The position numbers and the translations under genes are program-made. From the NCBI GenBank assembly GCA_947502815.1, contig CANNBH010000001.1, positions 1,488,001 through 1,552,000 of the forward strand: a stretch of 64,000 bases of DNA, given 5' to 3'. Positions 25,694-35,454 of the stretch are shown one piece after another. The first letter of the stretch is position 1. Each line of letters opens with the position of its first letter. Source of the stretch: an uncultured Erythrobacter sp. (GTDB lineage: Bacteria > Pseudomonadota > Alphaproteobacteria > Sphingomonadales > Sphingomonadaceae). The notes under the pieces were generated by a model, which did no database searches, was not told the DNA's origin, and saw only the letters and a program-made list of their open reading frames with translations.

Positions 25694-27340
25694 ATGAGCG
25701 AACGGGAATCAATGCCATGTGATGTTGTTATCGTAGGCGGCGGGCCAGCTGGCCTATCCGCAGCGATCCGGCTGAAACAGATTAATGACGAACTTGAGGT
25801 GGTTGTGCTTGAGAAAGGCTCTGAAATCGGAGCCCACATCCTCTCAGGCGCTGTCGTCGATCCCAAAGCTTTGGGCGAGCTCTTCCCCGACTGGCGCGAT
25901 ATGGATTGCCCGATGGCTGAAACGCCAGTGACGGATAACTGGCATTGGTCGCTCAGCAAGAGCGGCAAGACCTCGATCCCGCACATCATCATGCCGCCTT
26001 TGATGAGCAATGACGGGTGCTACACCGGATCGCTCGGCAACATGACCCGCTGGCTTGGTGAAAAAGCCGAAGAGATGGGCGTCATGGTATTCCCCGGCTT
26101 CCCAGCATCCGAAGTCATGTTCGATGATAAAGGCGCGGTTCGCGGTGTCATCACGCAAGACATGGGCATTGCCGAAGATGGCAGCCAAAAGGGCGACTAT
26201 CAGCCCGGCATGGAAATTGAGGCGAAATACACTCTATTTGCAGAAGGCGCGCGCGGCAGCCTTACCAAACAGATGAAAGCCAAATACGACCTTGAGGCCG
26301 ATTGTGAGCCGCAGGTTTACGGTCTTGGTATCAAGGAACTCTGGGACATTGATCCTAAGAAACACGTTCCCGGACGTGTGATCCACACCCAAGGCTGGCC
26401 TCTGAGCGAAAGCCAAACATGGGGCGGGGGCTTCTTCTATCATCAGGCCAACAACCAAGTCGCTTTAGGCTTCGTCACGGCGCTTGGTTACAAAAATCCA
26501 TGGGTATCGCCCTATCAGGAATTCCAACGCTGGAAACAGCACCCTGCGATCCGAGAAATGCTCGAAGGCGGCACTCGTGTCGCTTACGGCGCGCGTGTCA
26601 TCAACGAAGGCGGCTGGCAGTCTGTGCCAAAGCTTGCCTTCCCCGGCGGCGCATTGATCGGCTGTGCGGCTGGTTTCGTAAACGTACCGCGCATTAAAGG
26701 CAGCCACACCGCTATGAAGAGCGGTATGCTGTGCGCAGAAGCCATCGCCGCTGAGATTGCAGGTCACGAGAGCCAGCCAGAGCTGCAAGGGTATGAACCG
26801 GCTGTGCGCTCAAGCTGGATCGCCAAGGAATTGAAGCTGGTCCAAAACGCAGAGCCAGCGGTTGCCAAATATGGCGAGGACATCGGCACCATCCTCGCAG
26901 GCGCAGACATGTGGATGCGGACGCTTAAGATCGGTCTGCCCATCAGCATGAAGCATCACGCCGATTACACCATGACCGGCCGCGCCGACCTGTATCCCAA
27001 AATCGACTATCCCAAGCCCGATGGCGTGATCAGCTTTGATCGCCTGACTAATGTCGCCTTCAGCTTCACCAACCATGCAGAGGACCAACCGGTTCACTTG
27101 CAATTGGGCGATGCCGATCTGCAAAAGTCGAGCGAGTATGACGTATTTGGCGGACCGTCGAACCGCTATTGCCCGGCGGGCGTGTATGAGTGGATTGAGG
27201 AAGAAGGCAAGGAGCCCCGCTTCCAAATCAACTCGCAAAACTGCGTCCACTGCAAGACCTGCGACATCAAAGACCCCAACCAAAACATCAACTGGGTGAC
27301 ACCAGAGGGTGCAGGTGGGCCTAACTATCCGAATATGTAG
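25694..27340 (+). CDS. electron transfer flavoprotein-ubiquinone oxidoreductase
   Basis: The 548-residue ETF-QO passes electrons from ETF (fed by acyl-CoA and other dehydrogenases) to ubiquinone at the inner membrane. The FAD motif VVIVGGGPAGLSAA is at residues 11-24, and GAHILSGAVVDP and GCAAGFVNVPRIKG follow. The C-terminal 4Fe-4S domain has CVHCKTCDIKDPNQNINW, with a further Cys in NRYCPAG. The length fits bacterial ETF-QO (about 550). It does not adjoin etfA/etfB here. The small membrane protein gene follows 2 bp after the stop. Confidence 0.94.
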   Translation: MSERESMPCDVVIVGGGPAGLSAAIRLKQINDELEVVVLEKGSEIGAHILSGAVVDPKALGELFPDWRDMDCPMAETPVTDNWHWSLSKSGKTSIPHIIMPPLMSNDGCYTGSLGNMTRWLGEKAEEMGVMVFPGFPASEVMFDDKGAVRGVITQDMGIAEDGSQKGDYQPGMEIEAKYTLFAEGARGSLTKQMKAKYDLEADCEPQVYGLGIKELWDIDPKKHVPGRVIHTQGWPLSESQTWGGGFFYHQANNQVALGFVTALGYKNPWVSPYQEFQRWKQHPAIREMLEGGTRVAYGARVINEGGWQSVPKLAFPGGALIGCAAGFVNVPRIKGSHTAMKSGMLCAEAIAAEIAGHESQPELQGYEPAVRSSWIAKELKLVQNAEPAVAKYGEDIGTILAGADMWMRTLKIGLPISMKHHADYTMTGRADLYPKIDYPKPDGVISFDRLTNVAFSFTNHAEDQPVHLQLGDADLQKSSEYDVFGGPSNRYCPAGVYEWIEEEGKEPRFQINSQNCVHCKTCDIKDPNQNINWVTPEGAGGPNYPNM

Positions 27341-27342
27341 GT

Positions 27343-27666
27343 TTGAAGGTGGACCCTATTGGCCTTTCCAGTTTTGTCAGAAATCCTTCGACCGGAAAGC
27401 CGGAGGAGCACCCAAGCTGGGTGCCTGAACGTGTAAGCAGTTGGATTTTTTGGCTCATTCCCTTGGGAATTGGGGGCTTGCTTCTTGATGATGTCTTGAG
27501 ACGAGGCGGCGAGAACGTTATCTTGTTGTCTGGTTGCGTTGCGCTCTCGCTTGCGTTCAGTACTTGGCGAAATATCCAAGTGGGCAAAAAAGTCAGATCA
27601 TCAAAGGTGGCTTCCGAAGAATACGAGAAGGCAATGGCCAGGCTAACTGATGACCGTGCTGGTTGA
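27343..27666 (+). CDS. small membrane protein, unknown
   Basis: 107 residues, starting at TTG 27343 or GTG 27349; there is no ATG near the start. Two hydrophobic segments (about residues 33-50 and 57-72; SSWIFWLIPLGIGGLLL then VILLSGCVALSLAF) predict a two-helix membrane protein, with a basic cytoplasmic tail. No family is recognised. It sits between ETF-QO and ispE, two bases after the former, which supports a real co-transcribed gene, but the unusual start leaves doubt. Confidence 0.5.
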   Translation: MKVDPIGLSSFVRNPSTGKPEEHPSWVPERVSSWIFWLIPLGIGGLLLDDVLRRGGENVILLSGCVALSLAFSTWRNIQVGKKVRSSKVASEEYEKAMARLTDDRAG

Positions 27667-27697
27667 TCGGCTGCACGGAAAGGCCAGTATTCTAGTT

Positions 27698-28510
27698 ATG
27701 ATTGAAACCGCCTACGCCAAGATCAACCTTGCGCTGCATGTTCGCAGGCGGCGTGAGGATGGCTATCATGAGCTTGAGACGCTGTTCGCCTTTGTCGATG
27801 CAGGCGATACTCTGAGCGCGCACACCAGTGAGCAAGACCAAGTCACCACAACTGGCGAGTTTGCAGGCGGGATCGACGATCCGTTCGACAATCTCGTGGC
27901 CAAGGCCCTATCCGCCCTTCCGCGTGCAGAGGGCATGGGCATGGGCATCATCCTCGAAAAGAACCTCCCCGTCGCCGCTGGCCTTGGGGGAGGCTCGGCT
28001 GACGCAGGCGCAGTCTTCCGGCTGGTGGAGCGCCTCCACGGCCTCCCCGACGATTGGCAGGCGCGCGCGGCAAAACTCGGCGCAGATGTGCCATGCTGTG
28101 TGCGAAGTGAGACTGTGATCGGGCGGGGCACTGGCACTGCGCTTGAGCCAATTGAAAACGAGCTTACAGGGACACCCGTTTTGCTGGTAAACCCGCGCAT
28201 TCCGCTTGCCACAGGGCCAGTGTTCAAGGCGTGGGATCAGACGGACCATGGCCCGCTCCCAGAAGGGACAGCGCGACAGATCACACTGGAGGGCCGCAAC
28301 GACCTTGAAGCGCCTGCGGTTGCGCTGTGCCCGGCCATCGCCGAGGTGCTGGAAAAACTCGGCAAGGGCCAAGCATGGCTCACCCGCATGTCAGGATCAG
28401 GCGCAACCTGCTTTGCGCTCTACGACACGCTTGAGGCCCGCGATGCGGCGGCGGCGCAGCTCGCCAAGTTTCATCCCGAATGGTGGACGCTCGCAGGAAA
28501 GCTGCGATGA
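27698..28510 (+). CDS. ispE: 4-diphosphocytidyl-2-C-methyl-D-erythritol kinase
   Basis: The 270-residue GHMP kinase phosphorylates CDP-ME in the MEP isoprenoid pathway. MIETAYAKINLALHV is the standard N-terminus, and the ATP-binding glycine motif LPVAAGLGGGSADAGA and the C-terminal MSGSGATCFAL match. The frame is open 16 codons upstream, overlapping the small membrane protein gene, but the ATG here gives the family start. It shares an ATGA overlap with the next gene. Confidence 0.94.
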   Translation: MIETAYAKINLALHVRRRREDGYHELETLFAFVDAGDTLSAHTSEQDQVTTTGEFAGGIDDPFDNLVAKALSALPRAEGMGMGIILEKNLPVAAGLGGGSADAGAVFRLVERLHGLPDDWQARAAKLGADVPCCVRSETVIGRGTGTALEPIENELTGTPVLLVNPRIPLATGPVFKAWDQTDHGPLPEGTARQITLEGRNDLEAPAVALCPAIAEVLEKLGKGQAWLTRMSGSGATCFALYDTLEARDAAAAQLAKFHPEWWTLAGKLR

Positions 28511-29223
28511 GCATACCTTACCGCCAAATCGGGGAGCCAACACGCGGCGGCATCGTGTGCGTTTCCGACCATGCCTCAAACCGGGTGCCTGATGATATCG
28601 ATCTTGGTATCGACCCGGCATTGATGAACGAACACATCGCCATCGATGTTGGTGTGGAGGGCATTGCCGAGACGATGGCCGCAGAGCACGGCATTCCGGC
28701 CCATCTGGCGACAATCAGCCGTTTGGTGGTCGACCTCCACCGAGAGGAGGATCATCCCGGTGTCGTTCCTCCGCAAAGCGATGGGCACGCGATCCCCGGC
28801 AATGCGGATATTGATGTGGAAGCACGCTTGGACCGCTTTCACCGGCCGTATCATGACGCTTTGGCGAAATGGCTGGATGGTCGTCAGCCCGATCTGATCA
28901 TCTCACTCCACAGCTTCACGCCCAAACTCGCCACCAGCGAAGAGCCGCGCCCGTGGGAAGTTGCACTGCTCTACAACCAAGACGAACGCGCCGCTCGCCA
29001 TGCGATCCGCTTCTTTGGTGAAGAGGGGCTAACCGTCGGCGACAATGTGCCTTATTCCGGCAGACAACTCAACGCGACGATGAACCGCCATGCGGAGGCG
29101 CACGGTCGGTGTTATTGCGCCTTAGAAGTGCGTCAGGATCTGATCGCAAACGCTGCGGATCAAGCGCGATGGGCCGCGACGATTGCGGATGTCATGCGAA
29201 GGGTTGCGCTTGCGCTCGACTAG
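28507..29223 (+). CDS. N-formylglutamate amidohydrolase family protein
   Basis: The 238-residue protein belongs to the FGase/HutG family (zinc amidohydrolase fold). The pattern GGIVCVSDHASNRVP, DIGV..EGIAETMA, SRLVVDLHRE and IISLHSFTP is seen, with DHAS and the HS/H residues as expected metal ligands. Canonical HutG takes part in histidine breakdown, but no hut gene is nearby, so the substrate may differ. Its ATG overlaps the ispE stop by 4 bp. Confidence 0.87.
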   Translation: MSIPYRQIGEPTRGGIVCVSDHASNRVPDDIDLGIDPALMNEHIAIDVGVEGIAETMAAEHGIPAHLATISRLVVDLHREEDHPGVVPPQSDGHAIPGNADIDVEARLDRFHRPYHDALAKWLDGRQPDLIISLHSFTPKLATSEEPRPWEVALLYNQDERAARHAIRFFGEEGLTVGDNVPYSGRQLNATMNRHAEAHGRCYCALEVRQDLIANAADQARWAATIADVMRRVALALD

Positions 29224-29265
29224 AGGCAGTGCTCGTTTCGTAAAAACCAAGCATCAGGAAACATA

Positions 29266-30981
29266 ATGTCTTTCGACAAATCCAAACTGCCAAGCCGTCA
29301 CGTTTCTGTCGGACCAGAGAGGGCGCCCCACCGCTCATATTATTACGCAATGGGCATGAGCGAAGAAGAAATCGCGCGCCCGTTTGTGGCCGTGGCCAGC
29401 GCTGGCAATGACAGCGCGCCGTGCAACACCACACTCGACCCGCAAGCCAACATTTGCCGCGAAGGCGTGATTGCGGGCGGCGGCACACCGCGCCGTTTCA
29501 ACACGATCACCGTCACCGATGGTATCGCCATGGGCCATCAGGGCATGAAAAGCTCGCTCATCAGCCGCGAGGTTATCGCCGACAGCGTCGAGGTATCGGT
29601 TCGCGGGCACTGTTATGACGCGCTGGTCGGTTTTGCTGGATGCGATAAAAGCCTGCCGGGCATGATGATGGCCATGCTGCGGCTGAATGTGCCCAGCATC
29701 TTTGTCTACGGCGGCTCGATCCTTCCTGGAACGCATCACGGCAAAGACGTCACGGTGGTTGATGTCTTTGAGGCGGTTGGCCAACACGCTGCGGGGAATT
29801 GCCCGCTGCAAGAGCTGATCGCGCTCGAAAAAGTGGCCTGTCCCGGACACGGGGCATGCGGCGGCCAGTTTACGGCCAACACTATGGCATGCGTTGGTGA
29901 AGCGATCGGATTATCGCTTCCTAACAGCAATATGGCACCCGCTCCTTACACTTCACGTGAAGAGATTGCCCGCGCCGCGGGGGCACAGGTTATGGAACTT
30001 CTGAAGCTTAATCTGCGCCCTCGTGATATTTGCACTAAGGCCGCGTTCGAGAACGCCGCGCGCGTGGTGGCAGCGACCGGTGGTTCGACCAATGCGGCGC
30101 TCCATCTGCCTGCAATGGCGAGCGAGGCAGGGATCGACTTCGACCTGTTCGACGTCGCCGAGATATTCAAATCAACGCCTTACATCGCTGACCTCAAACC
30201 CGGCGGCAAATATGTGGCCAAGGACATGCACGAGGCTGGCGGTATCTATATGGGAATGAAGACGCTTCTCGAGGGCGGTTTCCTTGACCCCAATCCGATC
30301 ACCGTGACCGGTAAGACATTGGGTGAGAACATCGAGGAGATCACGTGGAAGCCTGATCAAAAAGTCTTCTACGATGTGAATACACCGATCACTCCAACAG
30401 GCGGCGTTGTGGGTCTTAAGGGCTCGCTTGCACCCGATGGCGCGATTGTGAAAGTGGCTGGTATGGAGCGGCTGCAATTCACCGGCAAAGCTCGTGTGTT
30501 CGACTGCGAGGAAGATGCTTTTTCTGCCGTTGAGAAGCGCGATATCACCGAAGGCAGCGTCATCATCATCCGCTATGAAGGGCCTAAAGGCGGCCCTGGA
30601 ATGCGCGAAATGCTATCCACCACCGCTGCGCTTTATGGGCAAGGCATGGGCGAGAAAGTCGCGCTTATCACCGATGGGCGTTTCTCTGGCGCCACGCGCG
30701 GCTTCTGCATCGGCCACGTTGGCCCAGAGGCCGCAGAATGCGGACCGATTGCGCTGGTCCAAGATGGCGACATCATCTCAATCGATGCTGAGGCGGGCAC
30801 GATTGACCTTGAGGTCGATGAGGCAACCCTCGCAAGCCGCAGAGAGGCCTGGCATCCGCGCACGAATGACTATCAATCTGGCGCGCTTTGGCGCTATGCT
30901 CAAAACGTAGGGCCAGCACGCGACGGCGCTCTCACCCATCCCGGAGCAAAGGCGGAAACCCATGTTTTTGCGGATATTTAG
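29266..30981 (+). CDS. ilvD: dihydroxy-acid dehydratase
   Basis: This 571-residue IlvD/Edd-family enzyme dehydrates 2,3-dihydroxy-acids in valine and isoleucine synthesis. The Fe-S cysteines are in [19 protein letters not shown] and [17 protein letters not shown]. The C-terminal domain ends with the GGPGMREML and [18 protein letters not shown] motifs typical of IlvD. The gene for a short lipoprotein overlaps its last 20 bp. Confidence 0.95.
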   Translation: MSFDKSKLPSRHVSVGPERAPHRSYYYAMGMSEEEIARPFVAVASAGNDSAPCNTTLDPQANICREGVIAGGGTPRRFNTITVTDGIAMGHQGMKSSLISREVIADSVEVSVRGHCYDALVGFAGCDKSLPGMMMAMLRLNVPSIFVYGGSILPGTHHGKDVTVVDVFEAVGQHAAGNCPLQELIALEKVACPGHGACGGQFTANTMACVGEAIGLSLPNSNMAPAPYTSREEIARAAGAQVMELLKLNLRPRDICTKAAFENAARVVAATGGSTNAALHLPAMASEAGIDFDLFDVAEIFKSTPYIADLKPGGKYVAKDMHEAGGIYMGMKTLLEGGFLDPNPITVTGKTLGENIEEITWKPDQKVFYDVNTPITPTGGVVGLKGSLAPDGAIVKVAGMERLQFTGKARVFDCEEDAFSAVEKRDITEGSVIIIRYEGPKGGPGMREMLSTTAALYGQGMGEKVALITDGRFSGATRGFCIGHVGPEAAECGPIALVQDGDIISIDAEAGTIDLEVDEATLASRREAWHPRTNDYQSGALWRYAQNVGPARDGALTHPGAKAETHVFADI

Positions 30982-31330
30982 CAGCGTAACACTCTTTGCG
31001 GCCTTGGCGGCGTGTGGTTCAGCGACCGAGACGTCAGAAGGAGCGCCAGAAGGAAGCATGGTCAGCTGTGCAATCGGGCCGGGTTCTGATTTTTCGGACG
31101 TGTGCACGTTTGAGAAAATCTCAGGCGGAGAATTCGTGATCCATCACCCAGACGGTGGGTTTCGCAGATTTGCGCTTACTGACGACGCGGCTGCTCCGAT
31201 TGGCGTGGCCGATGGTGCAGAACCGCTGACTTTCCAAACCAACGGCGGCGAAGGCGGTATGCTCGAATTCAGCATGGCTGTTGATAGATACCGGCTTGAT
31301 CCAAGCTTGATCGCCATCAACCCAGAATGA
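30962..31330 (+). CDS. small lipoprotein, unknown
   Basis: 122 residues with a lipoprotein signal peptide ending LAAC (Cys18), then a Ser/Glu/Gly linker and an all-beta-looking domain with a conserved-looking [17 protein letters not shown] segment, whose two cysteines could form a disulphide in the periplasm. The function is unknown; it resembles small envelope proteins annotated as hypothetical in related genomes. It overlaps ilvD by 20 bp and nnr by 4 bp (ATGA), so the reading frame is anchored on both sides. Confidence 0.75.
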   Translation: MFLRIFSSVTLFAALAACGSATETSEGAPEGSMVSCAIGPGSDFSDVCTFEKISGGEFVIHHPDGGFRRFALTDDAAAPIGVADGAEPLTFQTNGGEGGMLEFSMAVDRYRLDPSLIAINPE

Positions 31331-32718
31331 GCCACAATCAGGTCCTGACCACGGCTCAAATGCGCGCTGCAGAACAGGCGCTGTTTGATGCGGGGACCAG
31401 CGTTTATGAATTGATGGAGATCGCCGCCGATTCTGCCGCTGAATGGGTAAGGCGGATCGCTGCGGGCCGCGCCATCACGGTGCTGTGTGGGCCGGGGAAC
31501 AATGGCGGCGATGGGTATGTCATTGCACGTAAGCTGCAAGAGGCCGGCAATGCCGTCCAAGTGATCGCGCCGCTGCCTCCAAAAACCAAAGCTGCAATTA
31601 AGGTCCGCGACAATTGGCAGGGGCAAATTGATAGCTCTGGTGGTCCGCATTCGGGCGAGGTGCTCGTCGATTGCTTGTTTGGCTGTGGATTGTCGCGCCC
31701 GCTCAGCGCGGAACACGCTTTGTTGCTGCGTGATCTGGCAGAAAGGCACGCAACCACGATAGCGATTGACGTTCCGTCAGGCGTGGCGAGCGACACTGGG
31801 GCTCATTTGAACGACAAATTGCCGGATTGCGATGTGACCTTGGCCCTCGGCGCGTGGAAGTATGCGCATTGGTCTTTGCCCGGGCGCTCAAATATGGGGG
31901 AACGCCGGCTTGTTCCGATCGGAATCGGCCCTGCAGAAGTGGCGGCGCAACTCGTTTCAAAACCGCTTCTTCGCGCGCCCGCTGTTGATACGCACAAATA
32001 TCGCAGAGGGCTGGCCGTGATCGTCGCCGGAGCCATGCCGGGAGCGAGCCAGCTTGCGGCAGCATCGGCCATGAGGGGCGGTGCAGGATATGTGAAATTG
32101 ATCGCCGATGGGCCAGAGGCGAGCAGCAATCCGGCGCTGGTTATCGAAACTGGGCCATTGGAAGACGCCCTGAGCGATAAGCGTATCAACGCGTTGTTGA
32201 TTGGCCCCGGTCTTGGGCGAGACTCTCATGCTGAGGACAAATTGGCGCAGGCTCTCAATTCACGCAGGCCCATAGTTCTGGATGCGGATGCCTTGGTTGC
32301 TCTCAAACCGTCTCAATTGCCTGAGGATTTGCCTGTCATCGCGACCCCGCATGATGGTGAACTTGATATACTGTGCCGCAATTTTGGGGTCTTGGCTGAA
32401 ACACGCCGGGATAAAGCGCGCGCTCTCGCCAAAATCAGCAAAATGATCGTCCTTGCCAAAGGGCCAGATAGCATCATCGCCGCCCCCGATGGCAGGCTTG
32501 GGATCGTCCCGCCCGCCTCAAGCTGGCTTTCCGTCGCGGGCAGCGGCGATGTGCTGGCAGGAATAGTGCTCAGCCGTCTGTCCGCTGGAGCGGATCCTTT
32601 TGACGCGGCCTGCGAAGCCGTTTGGCTGCACGCAGAGGCCGCCCGGTGCTGCGGCGCGGCGTTTACGCCGATGGAGCTGGCTCACCGCGTGTCTTCCGCG
32701 GTAGAGGCGTGTTTATGA
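31327..32718 (+). CDS. nnr: bifunctional NAD(P)H-hydrate epimerase / ADP-dependent dehydratase
   Basis: The 463-residue fusion repairs hydrated NAD(P)H. The N-terminal YjeF_N epimerase domain (about 1-205) has VLCGPGNNGGDGYVIARKL. The C-terminal ribokinase-like dehydratase (about 220-455) shows LIGPGLGRD, LDADAL, and the catalytic AGSGDVLAGI. The two-domain plan and length match E. coli Nnr. It overlaps both its upstream and downstream neighbours by 4 bp (ATGA). Confidence 0.93.
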   Translation: MSHNQVLTTAQMRAAEQALFDAGTSVYELMEIAADSAAEWVRRIAAGRAITVLCGPGNNGGDGYVIARKLQEAGNAVQVIAPLPPKTKAAIKVRDNWQGQIDSSGGPHSGEVLVDCLFGCGLSRPLSAEHALLLRDLAERHATTIAIDVPSGVASDTGAHLNDKLPDCDVTLALGAWKYAHWSLPGRSNMGERRLVPIGIGPAEVAAQLVSKPLLRAPAVDTHKYRRGLAVIVAGAMPGASQLAAASAMRGGAGYVKLIADGPEASSNPALVIETGPLEDALSDKRINALLIGPGLGRDSHAEDKLAQALNSRRPIVLDADALVALKPSQLPEDLPVIATPHDGELDILCRNFGVLAETRRDKARALAKISKMIVLAKGPDSIIAAPDGRLGIVPPASSWLSVAGSGDVLAGIVLSRLSAGADPFDAACEAVWLHAEAARCCGAAFTPMELAHRVSSAVEACL

Positions 32719-33956
32719 GCGAAATTTCAGAAATTATACGTCTCGCGGCAAAAGGCGACGGGATCACCGACAGCGGGGCGCATCACGCACGCGCCGTTCC
32801 GGGTGATCTGATTGGGGCAGACGGGTCCCTTAAACGCGGGCCGCACCATGTGGATGCGCCCTGCCAGCATTTTGGCTCATGCGGCGGATGCCAATTGCAG
32901 CATGCCGATGATGCCGTGCTGAGAGACTTTGTTCGTGGCCGAGTGGTGAACGCGGCCAAGGGGCAGGGACTTTCGATCGGTGAATTGCTGCCCGAACACC
33001 TTTCTCCGCAGCAATCGCGCAGGCGGGCGACACTGCACGGATTGCGCAAACAGGGCGGGGCTGTTGTGGGTTTCCGTGAAGAGGGCTCTCATCGCTTGGT
33101 CGATCTGCGCGAATGCCCGATCCTGCGCAGCGATTTGGCACAATTGATTGCTCCCTTGCGCGTGTTCATTGGAAAATACGGACCAAAGGGCAGTGCCGAT
33201 ATTGCGCTCTCGTTGAGCGATCAGGGTGTCGATCTGGGGCTAACCAATTTTGACTTGCAAGGGTTGGAAGCAACGGAGGCGGCGCTCGATTTTGCACGCG
33301 ATAATGGTCTGGCGCGGTTAAGCATTGATCAGGGCTATGGCGCGGAAACAGTGTGGGAGCCGGAGCCTGCCACCATCACTTTATCGGGTTATCCGGTTGG
33401 CATGCCCGTCGGTGCCTTTTTACAAGCAACGCAAGATGCCGAAGATCAAATGGTCCGCGACGCTGCCGATTGGCTGACTGGTGCGCGGGTGACCGCCGAT
33501 CTGTTTGCGGGTCTTGGGACATTTGCCTTTGCTCTTGCAAAGAGAGCGGCCGCGAATGCATCAGACAGCGGCAGCGCCCATAAGGTGTTGGCGGTGGAGG
33601 CTGAGCAAGCGGCGCATCTGTCGTGCAAAAAGGCGGCTGCGCGCACGGGTGCGAATGGCGCAGGGCGGGTCCATGCGATGCACCGCGACTTGTTTCGCAA
33701 CCCTTTGCAGGCTGCGGAGCTTAATCGCTTCGATGCCGTCTTGCTCGACCCTCCTCGGGCCGGAGCCAAGGCGCAAATTGCAGAGATTGCGCAGAGCGAT
33801 GTTGCCCGCGTGGTTTATGTGAGCTGCAATCCATCAAGCTGGGCGCGGGATGCCGCAGTCTTGGCAGAGGCGGGCTACAATCTGGCGCGGCTGCGTCCGG
33901 TGGGGCAATTCCGGTGGTCGACCCATGTTGAACTTGTGAGTCTTTTCGAACGTTAA
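32715..33956 (+). CDS. class I SAM-dependent RNA m5U-type methyltransferase (RlmD/TrmA family)
   Basis: The 413-residue enzyme has the 4Fe-4S cysteine pattern C50-x5-C56-x2-C59 and Cys134 (CPI), as in RlmD/RumA. SAM-binding VTADLFAGLGTFAFAL, the LDPPRAG motif and the catalytic Cys in VVYVSCNPSSW follow. A TRAM domain is short or absent at the N-terminus. The target is probably a uridine in rRNA or tRNA; which one cannot be said. The start overlaps the nnr stop by 4 bp. It faces the XrtA-locus hydrolase 1 gene, one base from its stop. Confidence 0.88.
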   Translation: MSEISEIIRLAAKGDGITDSGAHHARAVPGDLIGADGSLKRGPHHVDAPCQHFGSCGGCQLQHADDAVLRDFVRGRVVNAAKGQGLSIGELLPEHLSPQQSRRRATLHGLRKQGGAVVGFREEGSHRLVDLRECPILRSDLAQLIAPLRVFIGKYGPKGSADIALSLSDQGVDLGLTNFDLQGLEATEAALDFARDNGLARLSIDQGYGAETVWEPEPATITLSGYPVGMPVGAFLQATQDAEDQMVRDAADWLTGARVTADLFAGLGTFAFALAKRAAANASDSGSAHKVLAVEAEQAAHLSCKKAAARTGANGAGRVHAMHRDLFRNPLQAAELNRFDAVLLDPPRAGAKAQIAEIAQSDVARVVYVSCNPSSWARDAAVLAEAGYNLARLRPVGQFRWSTHVELVSLFER

Positions 33957-33957
33957 T

Positions 33958-34752
33958 TCAGCTGCGCAAAGCGGCCAGAACCTGATTTTCGAGCCAAACC
34001 CGGTGATCGGGTGCGACATAGCCGTGACCGGCCCCTTCGCAGCGCCGGATGCGATCATCTGTTTTGTCCCAGGTGCTTTCAAACAACTGCGCTGTTCTAT
34101 CACCTGTGGCCAGAAGGATATGAACCGGCCCTTCGAAGCCGATCAATCCACCCTGCATTTCCTGCGCCAGCGATGAAGGTTGCGGGGAGGGCCGCAGCGC
34201 CGATGTTAGGCCGCGCGCAAGCTTGCGCAGATCCACGCCTCCGCGCAGCAATCGGGCGATTTCTCCGGGGCTCTTTAGCTTCTCAAGGTAACGTGACCGG
34301 ATTGCTTCGGGAGCATGCTTATGGCCGTTCCCATCCTCTGCTCCTTCGCTCTCCTCAATGGTCCACGGATTGGATAGGATAAGACCGTCGCAACCCCGGC
34401 CACCCATCAGCATCAAGGCCGAGGCTGCATCGCAATTGCCGATGGCCAGAACACGCTCCATCTGCGGCGCCATCGCGCGGAACGCTTCGAGAGCGGCGCG
34501 GATGTCACCTTCGCTCGATCGAAAACCTCGGTTGTCGCCTTCGCTGTCGCCAACACCGCGTCTGTCAAATCGAAAGACGGGGAAACCAGCAGCCGCAATC
34601 CGATTGGCCAAATGAGATTGGCCAGCAAAAGCTCCTGAACGTATTTCATTGCCGCCGGTGACGATCAAAAGCCCGGTTGTTCCAGGAGCGGTATCAAGCG
34701 TGCCCCCGAGTTTGAGGCTGCCGCAGCCGAATTGGAATTGCAGTCGGCTCAT
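33958..34752 (-). CDS. exosortase A system-associated hydrolase 1 (Cys nucleophile)
   Basis: This 264-residue alpha/beta-hydrolase-fold protein of the XrtA-associated hydrolase 1 group has the strand-turn GNEIRSGAFAGQ. The nucleophile elbow G-N-C107-D-A carries Cys in place of Ser, which I recall as typical of this group (GLCDAAS-like). FRFDRRGVGDSEG and a C-terminal GAGHGY give the remaining triad. The substrate is unknown; it may hydrolyse or transfer an acyl group made by the neighbouring ligase and carrier protein. It overlaps hydrolase 2 by 4 bp. Confidence 0.85.
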   Translation of the reverse strand: MSRLQFQFGCGSLKLGGTLDTAPGTTGLLIVTGGNEIRSGAFAGQSHLANRIAAAGFPVFRFDRRGVGDSEGDNRGFRSSEGDIRAALEAFRAMAPQMERVLAIGNCDAASALMLMGGRGCDGLILSNPWTIEESEGAEDGNGHKHAPEAIRSRYLEKLKSPGEIARLLRGGVDLRKLARGLTSALRPSPQPSSLAQEMQGGLIGFEGPVHILLATGDRTAQLFESTWDKTDDRIRRCEGAGHGYVAPDHRVWLENQVLAALRS

Positions 34753-35432
34753 GATTGGGTGACCAATGTCTCAAGCACAATGCTGGCAAGTGCATCAGAT
34801 TGCGCATTATCCTGATCTGGTTCAGCCCGCAGCCAAAGCCCAGCGCCGCCAAGTGCTTTTTGCTCAACACTTGTGATCCGTTCACCGACAACAGGCTCTG
34901 CCGTTTCGAGCTGATTCAGCATGGCGCTGCCGATAAACCACCCGTTTAATTCAATGCCTTGGCTGCGCCCGACCGTGAGCATTTGATCTGATGACGTGTC
35001 CCGGCCAGCCTCTCGTTCAGCGATGATCTTGGCCCGCATCATACCGCGCAGCAGCTTTGCGCCGGTTTGCGGAGCATAATGCCATCCGGGCAAAGATGCA
35101 GGCGCAATAAGAGCGCCCGCACGCACGCTTAGAAAATGCGTCACGCCAAATTGTTTTGCAGCGGCGTCAACGGCGCTGCGCCATGATGCGAGCGTCTGTT
35201 CGCTCAAAGGAGAGAGGCTATCGTTGCAACCCGGTAAATCAGGCAGAAAACAGTCCACTTCTGCGGAATTCAATCGGCGCATAAGCTGGACTGTGAAGCG
35301 GCGCATTTTGTTTGCTTCATCGAACAGCGCGGGAAGGATCAAAATGCGCCGATCGCGCCCTTCATCGAAGGATAACAGCAATTCTTCGCTGTCTTTTCCG
35401 CTTTCGAGCGGTGCTTGCCATGTGGCAATCAT
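34749..35432 (-). CDS. exosortase A system-associated hydrolase 2
   Basis: The alpha/beta-hydrolase-like protein is 227 residues from the ATG at 35432; an upstream ATG at 35483 would overlap the carrier-protein gene by 29 bp. LILPALFDEANKMRRF and the FLSVRAGALIAPAS elbow region fit the XrtA-associated hydrolase 2 group, in which a classical G-x-S-x-G is missing. So it may be a non-catalytic binding partner or use another residue. It lies between the acyl carrier protein and hydrolase 1 in one transcript. Confidence 0.8.
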   Translation of the reverse strand: MIATWQAPLESGKDSEELLLSFDEGRDRRILILPALFDEANKMRRFTVQLMRRLNSAEVDCFLPDLPGCNDSLSPLSEQTLASWRSAVDAAAKQFGVTHFLSVRAGALIAPASLPGWHYAPQTGAKLLRGMMRAKIIAEREAGRDTSSDQMLTVGRSQGIELNGWFIGSAMLNQLETAEPVVGERITSVEQKALGGAGLWLRAEPDQDNAQSDALASIVLETLVTQS

Positions 35433-35454
35433 AGAAGGCTTGCCCGCCGCCCGT

